Shown here one piece after another: positions 32,400 to 42,908 of a stretch of DNA of 64,000 bases. Numbering within the stretch: position 1 is the first letter of the stretch; every line of letters begins with the position of its first letter. The notes under the pieces are model-generated. The model was given only the letters and a program-made list of their open reading frames with translations. It ran no database searches and was not told the origin of the DNA. Source of the stretch: Liopterus haemorrhoidalis (lineage: Eukaryota; Arthropoda; Insecta; Coleoptera; Dytiscidae); the NCBI GenBank assembly GCA_963971575.1, contig OZ020618.1:51474509-51538508 (forward strand), written 5' to 3'. Both the position numbers and the translations under genes were made by a program.

Positions 32400-32615
32400 A
32401 ATACTATTATCTCAGGTATGTCTTACAATGTTATACTTATAACTTATATTATATTCATTTATTCATATACGATGTACACTTATACTGTATTCTGATTTTC
32501 CTTTATGTAGCAGCTCTGATGAAGGAATAAACTATTCCGAAACTGGTCAGCTCTAGATAGTTGTTTTTATTCATGTCCGATACCCGTACAACCTTTCCAC
32601 TTTTAATATTTATAC
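32400..32615 (+). repeat. Hammerhead-bearing repeat, copy 1
   Basis: About 215 bases match each arm of the inverted pair at 52045-52456, from ATTATCTCAGGTATGTCTTA through GATGTACACTTATACTGTAT and the ribozyme-like core to ATACCCGTACAACCTTTCCA. No protein is encoded. Short non-coding repeats carrying hammerheads are known from Penelope-like elements and retrozymes; which applies here is undecided. Confidence 0.7.
32511..32554 (+). ncRNA. Hammerhead ribozyme-like motif
   Basis: Stem I strand AGCT (32512-32515) pairs with AGCT at 32549-32552. Core CTGATGA is at 32516-32522, then one extra A, stem II GGAAT/ATTCC with loop AAACT, GAAAC at 32539-32543, a two-pair stem III (AC/GT, loop TG) and C at 32548 as the predicted cleavage-site nucleotide. 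All catalytic-core bases of the hammerhead consensus are present. An extra residue between A9 and stem II has precedent in a natural viroid hammerhead. Cleavage is predicted, not shown. Confidence 0.65.
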
Positions 32616-32639
32616 ACTTTTGCATGCGTTCAAATTCCA

Positions 32640-33232
32640 TGCGTCCATTTTTCTAAACATTTTTTCCACTCTGAAGTTGGTATCGCAAAAACATGGTTTT
32701 CGAAGGCTTCAGCAGTTCTTGAGGTGATGTAAATCGCTGTCCATGCTTTTTTTGTTTGACATTAGGGAACAAAAAATATCATTAGGGGATAAATCAGGTG
32801 AATACGGGCAATGAAACATTAATTCGATGTTTTTATCCGTCAAATAATCAGCTATTTGACGTGCTGTGTGGGAGGTTGCATTGTCATGGTGAAGAATGAA
32901 GCCACGTTTTTGGTTATTTTTCCTGATTTTGTCAATGACTTATGGCAAACAAATTGTTGTATACCATTCATTAACTTTTGTGGGTTTCGGTTCATTCTGG
33001 AAGACCCAAACAGAAGATTGTTGCTTAGTTTCCGGTTCATATTTTATTTATTTTATTTTATTTTATTTTATTTTATTTTATTTTATTTTATATGAATAAA
33101 TCCAAGTTTCGTCACCAGTAACGATGTTGAATACGGATTTTGAAGTGCTTAGGTTGATTTTTTTTAAGCATTCCCTTACACCAATCAATACGAGTCTTTT
33201 TTGAGCTTCGGTCAAATTATTTGGAATCTAAT
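32640..33232 (-). pseudogene. Mariner transposase fragment with (ATTTT)n expansion
   Basis: Reading leftward from 33232: IPNNLTEAQKRLVLIGV, KSVFNIVTGDETWIYS with the first catalytic Asp, then a pentanucleotide expansion, EPETKQQSSVWVFQNEPKPT, and after an internal deletion NEWYTTICL, KRGFILHHDNATSHTARQI with the second Asp, and MFHCPYSPDLSPND with the third. A decayed tail follows. The N-terminal DNA-binding region is absent. It resembles the mellifera-type group. Confidence 0.83.
33046..33092. repeat. (ATTTT)n microsatellite in mariner relic
   Basis: About nine ATTTT units lie within the former coding sequence between the TWIYS and EPETK blocks of the mariner transposase. Confidence 0.9.
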
Positions 33233-33759
33233 AAAAGAAAAAAATACATACCAAATCCTTTTTATCTATATATATATATATAAAATTATCAGTAAGTAAG
33301 TTGTTGAATAAATTGTTCCATTATATATGAAATATGACAAACAAAAAACTCTTTTGATAATATTCACCAAATCCGAAAGCAATGTATTCTCTATCCTTTT
33401 CTATTTGTATTGTGTCTAAATATGTGTTTAAAAGGACTAAAAGGACTCTATTATCATTGTCCTGATACGAAATATTAAAACTATAACTCAATTTTGATTT
33501 AACAATGTATATCGGGTGGTTTAATTATGAAATTGCCTATATATTGTTATTAGAGGACATTAGTGTATCAATTAACATACATATAGAGGCCATTTGGAAA
33601 GTGGAACACGGATATCAAGGTGTTAAATGGTTATTTATTATCAATAGAAATATTAATAAACTCATTGTTTATTAATTTAATAGAATATCATTAGAGTATA
33701 ATCAATATACAAGGGCTGACAATAAATACCCAGCGTCACAATAACAAATTTGGTTTTTT
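33233..33759. other. No recognised gene
   Basis: AT-rich with a short (TA)n run near 33270-33285. Confidence 0.4.
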
Positions 33760-34298
33760 GCCGATCGCCAACATATTTAAGGGAGATATTGTGATTATAC
33801 CGATTTTGAAATTTCGAGATTTCGATGGATCTCCACGAATTGAGGTCCGTACATAACGTTTTGACTATTTTTAGCATGATGTCTGTCGGTCTGTCTGTCC
33901 GTCTGTCTGTCTGTCGGTCTGTCTGTCCGTCTGTCTGTCTGTCGGTCTGTCTGTCTGTAGGTCTGTCCGTCCGTCCGTCCATTTCGATGGATTTCCTGGA
34001 GATCCATCTTCAGGTCCCTACATATCGTTTTGATTATTTTTAGCATGATGTGTGACGGTCTGTCTGTCTATCTGTCTGTCTGTCGGTCTGTCTGTCTGTA
34101 TGTCCGTCCGTCCGTCTGTCCGTCAGTTTCGATGGATTTCCTGGAGATCCATCTTCAGGTCCCTACATATCGTTTTGACTATTTTTAGCATGATGTTTGA
34201 CGGTGTGTCTGTCTATCTGTCTGTCTGTCGGTCTGTCGGTCTGTCGGTCTGTCGGTCTGTCGGTCTGTCGGTCTGTCGGTCTGTCGGTCTGTCTGTCC

Positions 34299-34333
<35 letters not shown>

Positions 34334-34665
34334 CATCCGTCCTTCTGTCTGTGTGTACACGTGCAGAACCAATTCGGCCACAACGATTTTTATGAAACTT
34401 CATATTTAAGCTTTTGACATCAATGGCACGAGTTAATCAACTTTTGGTAAAAATGAGTTGACTAGAAATGGGAGTTTACTCGTGTCGATTTTAAGATTTT
34501 TGCGAATATTTAACAACAGAAAAATATTTCGAAAAAATGTATTTAACAAAAGTTGCTATAAAAGCAATAATTAACAACTTTTATTTGATACATTTTTTGA
34601 TAAAGCAGCATAAATTAAACAAGTACTTTGTGATCGGTGGTCGGTCCTGTGGTGGCCACAGCTGA
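33760..34665 (+). mobile_element. GTCT-array repeat (HINE-like), copy 8, amplified array
   Basis: The longest copy: both ends present (GCCGATCGCCAACATATTTA at 33760; hairpin CTGTGGTGGCCACAG then CTGA to 34665). The array-plus-block unit is repeated three times (arrays at about 33880-33980, 34055-34125 and 34200-34352), in the same higher-order form as copy 5. The third array has a regular CTGTCGGT run. Confidence 0.85.
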
Positions 34666-34772
34666 TTTTTATTAAGGAAATGATCGAAGTGAACAAAAAC
34701 ATTGCCTGCATATTGCATATCTAGAATTTGGAGTAATTATTTTACTTTATTTACTTTTATATTATAAAAAAA

Positions 34773-34843
34773 TAAGCTGTGGCCACCACAAGACCGACCG
34801 TCATCACAAAGTACTTGTTTAAAATACATTCTAGCAAGCATAG
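34773..34843 (-). mobile_element. GTCT-array repeat, copy 9, 3' end only
   Basis: About 70 bases match the family 3' end (GCTGTGGCCACCACA, GACCGACCGTCATCAC, AAAATACATTCTAGCA). It lies 107 bases from copy 8 in opposite orientation. Confidence 0.8.
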
Positions 34844-34929
34844 TATATATATAATCTTTATTTCCTTTCGACCTTTCGGTGTTTTGGGTGATAAATACAT
34901 AATAATATAAAAAAAAGAATAAATAAAAG

Positions 34930-35639
34930 AATGTAAACTAATGTTTTTTAATAATAATAATAATAATCATAATAATAATAATAGTTTATTTATTTAGCTA
35001 ATGCTAGTAAGATCCATATTCACAAACATATACATATAAACATTATAATAAACATTCAAATCAAATTTAATCCTTATTTTGTCAATTTAAACCATTATTT
35101 GTCCACTTAGTTCATGCAAAACGTGATTTTTGTCAAATTTAAATATCGATTTTTCGTAATTTAGCGCTATAAAATTTTTTATAACATATTTGAATTAATT
35201 GTTTGGGACCTTAAAAATAAGTAGGTCGTAAAATTAGGTTCCAAACTTGTTGCAAATTGGTTTGTAATGTTTTCTACAATAATTTCAAAACTGTATTACT
35301 GTGATAAATCATATTTTGAATGTTATCTTCTCAAATATTTTTAATATCAGCCCTGCCTACGAAATCCTGTAAACAATGAAAATTCACAGTTTATATATTT
35401 TTTCAAATAAACAGGTTTCGTCGCATAAATGTTTACGTAATTCCTGCTTATGATATAGAAATAAAATTTCCTTATCATAACTTATTTAAGAGGATTAATT
35501 ATTTTTTTAATCCCATACTAATTCATTTGTGGTTAACAAAACATCGAGATAACATTAAAATGTATTTCTTATAAATTCCAAATTATTTCTTGTACGTATT
35601 TTAACATGGAATATATTGGTCTCGTGAAAGTGTAGTTAT
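34930..35639. other. AT-rich, short (AAT)n run
   Basis: An interrupted (AAT)n microsatellite lies at 34948-34985. The rest shows no recognised gene. Confidence 0.5.
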
Positions 35640-36870
35640 TTTTGGAAATTTGGGTATTAAATCAAAAACTATATCTCAAAAATGGTAAGAAATAGAGAAC
35701 TAAGGTTTAAATCTTTAAAAAATTTAGTTTTAGGATGTTTTTTCTGTAATATTTGGTCCGTAATGACCTAAAACCAATTGGTAAAATTTTGATTTTATTT
35801 TGTAATTTTAAAAATTCATATCTCAAAAAAGGTAAGACATAGAGATTTGAGGTTTGAATTTTTGGAATTCTCACACCTTGTTTTGTTTAGAAAAAATTAA
35901 TGTTTGGTCCGTAATGACCTAAAACTATTGAAAATTTGGATTTTTTTGTAATTTTAAAAATTCATATCTCAAAAAAGGTAAGACATAGAGATTTGAGGTT
36001 TGAATTTTTGGAATTCTCACACCTTGTTTTGTTTAGAAAAAAATAATGTTTGGTCCGTAATGACCTAAAACTATTGAAAATTTTGATTTTTTTGTAATTT
36101 TAAAAATTCATATCTCAAAAAAGGTAAGACATAGAGATTTGAGGTTTGAATTTTTGGAATTCTCACACCTTTTTTTGTTTAGGAAAAATTAATGTTTGGT
36201 CCGTAATGACCTAAAACTATTGAAAATTTGGATTTTTTTGTAATTTTGAAAATTCATATCTCAAAAAAGGTAAGACATAGAGATTTGAGGTTTGAATTTT
36301 TGGAATTCTCACACTTTGTTTTGTTTAGAAAAAATTAATGATTGGTCCGTAATGACCTAAAACTATTGAAAATTTTGATTTTTTTGTAATTTTAAAAATT
36401 CATATCTCAAAAAAGGTAAGACATACAGATTTGAAGTTTGAATTTTTGGAATTCTCACACCTTGTTTTGTTTAGAAAAAAATAATATTTGGTCCGTAATG
36501 ACCTAAAACTATTGAAAATATTGATTTTTTTGTAATTTAAAAAAAAATCATGTCTCAAAAAAGCTAAGACTTAGAGATTTCAGGTTTGAATTTTTGGAAT
36601 CCTCACACCTTGTTTTGTTTAGAAAAAATTAATGTTTAGTCCGTAATGACCTAAAACTATTGAAAATTTGGATTTTTTTTTAATTTTAAAACAATTCATA
36701 TCTCAAAAAAGGTAAGACATAGAGATTTGAAGTTTGAATTTTTGGAATTCTCACACCTTGTTTTGTCTAGAAAAATATAATGTTTGGTCCGTAATGACCT
36801 AAAACTATTAGGGAAAATTATGATTTTTTTTGGAATTTTAAAAAATTCATTCAAACATTTTATAAAACAT
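35640..36870. repeat. Satellite-like array of about eight 146-bp monomers
   Basis: Each monomer contains ATTCATATCTCAAAAAAGGT, AAGACATAGAGATTTGAGGT, GGAATTCTCACACC and TTGGTCCGTAATGACCTAAA. The start of GGTCCGTAATG falls at 35755, 35906, 36052, 36198, 36344, 36490, 36638 and 36786, giving periods of 151, 146, 146, 146, 146, 148 and 148. The first and last units are most diverged, as expected for array edges. Non-coding. Confidence 0.93.
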
Positions 36871-36873
36871 AGA

Positions 36874-37015
36874 CCCCCAACGAAGAACGCGTAAGAGCTA
36901 CAAAGCAAGGAATAAAAAAATTATTAGCTTGCTACGAAGAAATTCTGCGTGAAAAAAAGCATTGTGTCGTCAGACAAATTTGTTAGATTTTATGAAGCAA
37001 TCGACATCGAAATGA
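36874..37015 (+). pseudogene. pogo/Tigger-like transposase tail
   Basis: The frame NEERVRATKQGIKKLLACYE, EILREKKHCVV and, after one shift, RQTNLLDFMKQSTSK stop resembles the C-terminal end of pogo-class (CENP-B-like) transposases, where a charged helix is followed by a QTxLxxFF-type motif. It is only about 45 codons and begins where the 146-bp array ends. The family assignment rests on a short match. Confidence 0.4.
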
Positions 37016-37779
37016 CTTTTTTAAATAAATCGTTTATTTTATTGTTTTATATGTACATATTTAGTATTAATATGTATAAAGAACTTCAATTTCATTAAAT
37101 ATTTTTCTCCTAAACTAATGTTTTTATTAGTCCGTGGTCCCAATTAAACAAAATTGTATGTATTTATATGCAAAGTTGTACCCGACGCGAATTCGACTTA
37201 AGCGATTTACGTCGGTCCCACCTATCGCGTAACTTCGAGGTATTACTGTTCTTCGATTAATTTTTTAATATGAAACATATCCCAGCTTTGGCTGATTCTC
37301 TGTTTGCGGCCAAGGGTGGAAGAGAACGATTTCTATGGACGGTAACGTGGACAGCTGGACAGTAATAATTACATATTTTGATCGTGATGATAAATAATTA
37401 AATAGAATTAAACAAACATTTAATATATGTTATTTAATGTCAGTAAACATTTAATACATCAATGATATCCTTTCTCGAATATAATCATTCCAACAATGTA
37501 AATAGATATGAATTAAAACAAATTAATAATTATTCAAAATTTAATAACATAAAACAACAAACATTATTAGTTTTTCATTAAATATATTGAAATATCAGTA
37601 AATAATTTGCACAAATTTTAAAATTATATTATTATTCTCTCTGAATTTGTCCAATAAATTTGATTTTCTAATTTGCATTCACAAGTAGATTTACCAACTC
37701 CAGAGTGTTCAAAAAAAGGACACCCTGGGAAGAGATGTAAAACTTACTGCCTAGTGGATATTTTTGATTAAAAGGCATT
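37016..37779. other. No recognised gene
   Basis: AT-rich; nothing recognised. Confidence 0.4.
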
Positions 37780-38369
37780 TTAGTAGGCACTAAAGCAGTT
37801 CGTAAATTTCTCGAAAAAAAAAAACGGTATTTTTCTTATCTGATTTCTAATATAGTTTTTAATACTTTTTTTTAAATTAAATGGATTAAAAAAAAAAAAA
37901 AACAATGTTTGGCTTTTCGTATAACTCTTGTAATTCTCTATTTGTTCGCCTTTCCCATCCGTTCTGAGTAATTTTTCCTCCAAATAAGGACTTTCCTTTC
38001 CCACAATTTTTTTTTTAATTAAAATATTTAAGGACTCTTCAGCTCCATCCCACACTTTTATCCTTGTTAGTTTTTTTGTACTCAGAGTCCATATCTCACT
38101 TGCGTACATTACTATCAATCTTATTATTGTTTTATAAATTCTAATTTTTAATTTTTTGGATACATTTTTGTTATATAAAATTTTCTCAAACCAAATAAGC
38201 TACGATTAGCTTACATAACCCTTCTTTGTATTTCTATCAAGCTGTCAGTTTTTCTATAGAATTCCACTCCTAGGTATACAAAATCATCTACTTCCTCAAA
38301 TGTATACTTCTTTCCTGTTATTGTTGTTTCCAGGTTCTTACCCATTTCGCTTTCTGTCCATTGTATATA

Positions 38370-38894
38370 CAGTCGATTCCGCTTAATCAGGACACCGGTT
38401 AATCGGGACAGCCGCTTATTAGGGACAAATCCTAAAGAACGGAAACAAAACCGAGGAAATATCGTAAATTTACTTCGCTTTTTCGGGATAATATTCCGTT
38501 TAATCAGGACAGTAATCGTGTGAATTCCCGTGGCGCCGGGGATTCACGTTGGAGTGGGGATTCACTTTGACATCATTATGTATAAGCGTGGTTTTTGTGG
38601 TTGAGTTAACGTAAATTTAGTGTAGAGGCTCACTGACATAACCCTTACAGGGATGCCAAAAAAAGGATTTGACACATTTGAAAGCATTGTATTTAGTACG
38701 TATATAATTTTTTAATATGTATACCTACGTATAGTTTTGTGACTTGTTTTATTTTCCTGCAATTTATCAAATAAAATATTTATAAAAAAACACTAATTCT
38801 TTAATTTTTGTGAAACTTCGGATAATTAGGCCAGTCGTTTAATCGGGACAAAATGTACTAGTCCCGATGTGTCCCGATGAAGCGGAATCGACTG
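38370..38894. mobile_element. pogo/Tigger-like MITE
   Basis: Ends CAGTCGATTCCGCTTAATCA and the complement of GAAGCGGAATCGACTG form TIRs with TA on both sides (38368-38369, 38895-38896). GGGACA/TGTCCC motifs recur inside each end. Removing the 525-bp unit joins NENKSKY to TMDRKRNG in the LINE frame. No transposase inside. Confidence 0.9.
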
Positions 38895-39133
38895 TACTTG
38901 CTTTTATTCTCATTTATTATCAGTCCTATTTTCACAGCTGCTTCGCTCAGTCTCTTAGTTGTTTGTAATTCATTCTTTGTTCTTGACAGTATAGCAATAT
39001 CGTCTGCAAACGCCAGACATTGATGACGTTTATGATACAGCAACCGTGATATATTTATATTTGCCTTTCTTATTACGTATTCTAATGCAGCGCAAAATAA
39101 TAGTGATGACAGCAGATTCCCCTGTCTTAAAGC

Positions 39134-40455
39134 CAGTGTTGTAATGTATCTAGGTATTTGTATCTGGATACAGTATCTAGATACTGTGCAAGTATCTAGT
39201 TACTGTATCTAGGTACATTTTAAAATATGTATCTGTATCTGTATCTAGATATTTAAATCAGTATCTAAGTATCTGTATTTCAGGTACTTTTTTCAGATAC
39301 TTTCCTATTTTGTCTTTTTCAAGGTCTATTTACAAAATATGTCCTTACGATTTTTCAAGTTGGTAATACATTTAGCATCATTCAGATATTTGAATTTTAA
39401 GTTTAAATTAACCAATCAGCGACCAGTAAACTCTTTCTTGCTTGGTGGGAGTAAAAACATGCTTCACTCTGAATCTAAACATGAGTGTGATATGACGTAG
39501 TTTTGCAATACCTATATAAAATTTTAAATATTTTATGGTTGAGTTTATTAAAATTTTATGAAAATTTTATAGATAAAAATAAATTAAATAAATAAATTAT
39601 AAGTTTGAGAATTATGATAAAATACAAGTTCTATATGTAATTAATTAAATTTTGGAAAACATTCTTTTATTTTTTATTTTTGTTTATTTTTTATTTAAAA
39701 AAAAAGGAAAAAAATAAAAGGATGTTTTCCAAAATTTAATTAATTATATATAGAACTTGTATTTTATCATAATTCTCAAACTTATAATTTATTTATTTAT
39801 TTAATTTATTTTTATCTATAAAATTTTAATAAAGTGTAATTGTATTTCCAGCTCTGAATAAATTTAAAAAAATAATAAATAAAAAAAAAAATAAATAATT
39901 TTATTAACAACGGTTAAGTAAAACAACCATTAAGTAATTATCTAATCTAAGAATAAGAATGAATTTTATAAATGTGAATTAAATAAAGAAAAATATAATA
40001 AATAAAATTGTTGTTTTATTTTTGTCATCCTAAATACTCATTTAATAATCAGTAATTTATTAGCGAACAAAAAATGTTCAAGATATCCGCTGAAATTGGA
40101 ATAAAAAAGTGATTTTTTTAAAGATAACATAGGTATATAGTTAGTTAATATTTCTGACACACAGCTTCAAAGGCTATTTGTGTTTATTTTAAGAGTAATA
40201 ATAGTGCATAACTTATTTTTTATTGTGAACAAATATATTCCTTGCTCTAGTTATTTCTTTTTTTTTGTGGTGTTTTCATTTTTCCGAAAGTATCTTAAAA
40301 GTATCTTGAAGTATCTAGATACATTGTAAAAAAAAATGTATCTGTATCTAGATACTTTTTAAAATTTGTATCTGTATCTGCATCTAGATACATTTTTCCT
40401 CAAGTATCTGTATCTGTATCTAGATATATTTTCAAATGTATCTATTACAACACTG
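39134..40455. mobile_element. Non-autonomous hAT-like element with perfect 8-bp duplication
   Basis: Termini CAGTGTTGTAAT match as inverted repeats and both flanks are CTTAAAGC (39126-39133, 40456-40463). Sub-terminal regions (39150-39300 and 40285-40445) are packed with GTATCTAGATAC variants. The 1322-bp interior holds a long palindrome (39544-39836) and no ORF of note. It inserted into a LINE. Confidence 0.93.
39544..39836. repeat. Long inverted repeat inside the hAT-like element
   Basis: Arms of about 125 bases (39544-39675 and 39712-39836) are nearly identical complements, for example GAGAATTATGATAAAATACA against TGTATTTTATCATAATTCTC, separated by about 36 bases. The transcript would form a long hairpin. 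Confidence 0.88.
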
Positions 40456-40639
40456 CTTAAAGCCTTCATGCACTTCAAATTTCTCTGATGCAGTTCCATT
40501 TACTCTCACTCTGTTATTTGATTGTTCTAGTGTTAGTTTTATTAAATTGAGCAGTTTTCCTCTTATTCCTAGTTCCTTTAATGCTTTGTATATTTATATA
40601 AATTTATAAATTCTTTTGCTAGAAATGTGGTAATAAATG

Positions 40640-41377
40640 ATAGTGCATTATATTTGCAAGACAAACAAGCGTAAATTGTCTATACATACACCTTTTTAAT
40701 CTTAATTTAAAATACAAAGAGATGGAAAAAATTGTGTCGCGTGCGGGAGTTTAATGCCAAAAACGCTTTGTTCAAATGTTCGCGGGTAATTTAACATGAA
40801 GACAGAACTGCGGGCCAATCTTTCAAGGGAATAACGCAGTATATGCCAGATTCACTCCACCGTGCACAATCAGTGGCGTGCACATAAAACAAATTCACAA
40901 AAAAGAAAAAGAAAAACAGTTTTAAAATAAAAGGTTATAACTTCACTGAAATGTTTTTAATATTTGGAAGAGAGTTTGGAAGAATAAAGATTAAAACTTG
41001 TTACTTTTTAAGATTTTATAAATAAAATTCTGATATTAAATATACAGAATATCATCGTCATTAGCGTAACAGCTCGAGGTGATTCTTGGCCTCCTGTTTC
41101 AGGTTCAGGTTTCATGACCAAATTTTCAATCTGTTCACATGCAAGAGTGATAAGGTCAGTATAATGTAATTTTTTTAGTGTACACTAAACGGCACCTATA
41201 GTTTAAAGCCGGTTGCGAACAGCTAAGCAGAACCTGTAATTTGTATAGGGATTTGCAGCTAAGCACCCTACCATCTGGTGAGCGTTTCATGAACTTGTGT
41301 ACATCATATAACATTTCGTTTTGTGTATTGGTTTTGTATGACGTTTGTTTTTAAAGTTTTATTATAATCATTGAAAA
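40640..41377. other. No recognised gene
   Basis: A 38-codon minus-strand open stretch at about 41035-41150 (DLITLACEQIENLVMKPEPE) looks protein-like in composition but is not recognised. Confidence 0.3.
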
Positions 41378-41650
41378 ATGTATAATACATATTGTTGTGT
41401 GCCTATGTGCAATTCATTGAAAAGAAGAAACCCGGAAATATCGTTTCATTTGTTTCCACTAATATCAGACACCGTATGGTTCGAAACAAAATTGGGAAAG
41501 CAAGAGGTTAGGAATCGACGCGATGTTTAGATAAACAATTTAAAAATTGGAAAAAAAGTGAGCCCTTGTATCAAAGTTTGCTCATTACATTTTAATGATA
41601 GTGACTACAAAAAATATTTTCAATTTTGTATTTATTATCGCATATCTTGA
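41378..41650 (+). pseudogene. THAP-type zinc-finger fragment, one in-frame stop
   Basis: Ninety codons from ATG 41378 carry the THAP C2CH pattern: CVPMC near residue 7-11, the ISFHLFP segment, a Trp in DTVWF, and VCSLHF with Cys and His near residue 75-78, followed by DSDY. THAP domains bind DNA in P-element transposases and in derived host proteins. An amber codon at 41528-41530 interrupts the frame. No adjacent transposase domain is visible, so it is either an isolated transposon relic or a dead first exon. Confidence 0.6.
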
Positions 41651-42568
41651 AAATTCCTGTTATTGTGTGTGGGTTTGTAACGCACAAGTGTAGGCATAAT
41701 GCATAAATCTTTATGAACTCTCTGTTTTTTTCAGTGACTCCACACAATATTATATGCTCAGCATTGTAGATTTCTACCCCTTGGTAAACAACACGGGAAT
41801 TATTATTTCCCCCAATATAGTTAAAATAATCGACAATGGAAAACCGCCATAACTTAAAACCAGATCACAAAATGTAGTATTTTAGATGTTTACAAGTAAT
41901 GTCACTTCACAAAATCAGAAAATCCCAAACAATTATTTATTTTTTGTCGTTTTTTGATACACTTTTCGCTATTATTTACTAGTAAATGTCAAGTGGTATC
42001 TGATTTAGAATGGTTTCAAGAAAATCCGCGTGGCGCTACGATCTTAAAATTTTTCCCCTATAAATATTTCCACGTGAATAATCGAACACATATTTCGAGT
42101 GTATCCACGTCTATACCTTTGCTAGCAGTCAAACAGCAGGTACATACGATTTTTAAGGCTTGCGGCCAAATGCTTTCCTGATATATAGATAATGGAGGAA
42201 ATAGAAGTTGAAATTTGGTATGCATGTACAGATCTTTGCTCTAAATATAGCAAAAATACTGAGACAAAAAAAACACATTTTCGGAAAAATACAAACAAAT
42301 TTGTATATAGAAATACGTTTCTGAAACTGAAAAAATTAAACCATTTATTAAAATATTTCTTATTAATTTAATGAAAAGTTAGATACAAAGCAAGTCACAT
42401 CAAAATTGCTGGGATTTTTTACTTTAAATTTTACTATGACGAAATTTTGGCAAATTATGTATATTTAGTTTAAGAAATTAAAGGAAAACTCTTAGTACTC
42501 AAGTAAAAGTTATTGTCAACCAAACTGTTGATTTTGATTTGATTATAGAAAAAACTAACTATGTTATT
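41651..42568. other. No recognised gene
   Basis: GAAATTTGGTATGCATGTAC at about 42212 matches part of the repeat at 62965-63440, so a fragment of that family probably occupies 42205-42300. A 75-codon frame at 41954-42181 is not recognised. Confidence 0.35.
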
Positions 42569-42908
42569 TAATGCCATGTTCGGTATAACGTTGAGGGATA
42601 AAATACCAAATACTGAAATTCGTCAACAGATGAAACTAACCAATATTCTTGTAAAAGTAGTTACCATGAAATCAAAATGGAACGACGATCTAATTAGAGT
42701 AATAAACAAAAAATGAACCAAACGGATTCTCTAATGGAGACCTGAGCAGATAAATGTAGTCGAGGAAGACCCACTCGCTGGCTGATGACCTAAAGCTCAT
42801 ATGTACAAACTGGCTACAAGAAGCTCAAGACAGAGAAAATTGGAAACTTTTAAAGGAGGCCTATATCCAGCAGTGGAACAGCCGAAGAAGGATGATAGAA
42901 AAAAAAAA
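42569..42908 (+). pseudogene. LINE ORF2 C-terminus with poly(A) tail
   Basis: Frames read NAMFGITLRDKIPNTEIRQQ, KWNDDLIRV, TKRIL, then GRPTRWLMT, DDLKLICTNWLQEAQDRENW and LLKEAYIQQW, followed by a 10-base A run at 42899-42908. This is the typical end of RTE-like ORF2 proteins (LRDRIRNEEIR... DDL...W...AQDR..W..L.EAYVQQW). Two frameshifts and stops are present. The poly(A) shows that this is a genuine 3' end of a retrotransposed copy. Confidence 0.8.

Larger units (their letters stand above)
37780..40620 (-). pseudogene. LINE reverse transcriptase interrupted by two DNA transposons
   Basis: Reading leftward: YKALKELGIRGKLLNLIKLT, NRVRVNGTASEKFEVHEGFK (to 40464); a hAT-like element (39134-40455); then NLLSSLLFCAALEY after a one-base shift, CLAFADDIAIL with the catalytic FADD, KIGLIINENKSKY; a pogo-like MITE (38370-38894); then TITGKKYTFEEVDDFVYLGV, EIQRRVM, KKLTRIKVW and EEKLLRTDGKGEQIENY. 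These are consecutive blocks of one RTE-like ORF2, so both insertions hit the same copy. Besides the insertions there are several frameshifts and stops. The endonuclease is not present. Confidence 0.85.

Noticed and set aside
35640..36870. Regular spaced repeats resembling a CRISPR array
   Set aside because: The whole 146-bp monomer is repeated with no unique spacers, and the context is a eukaryotic transposon-rich region.
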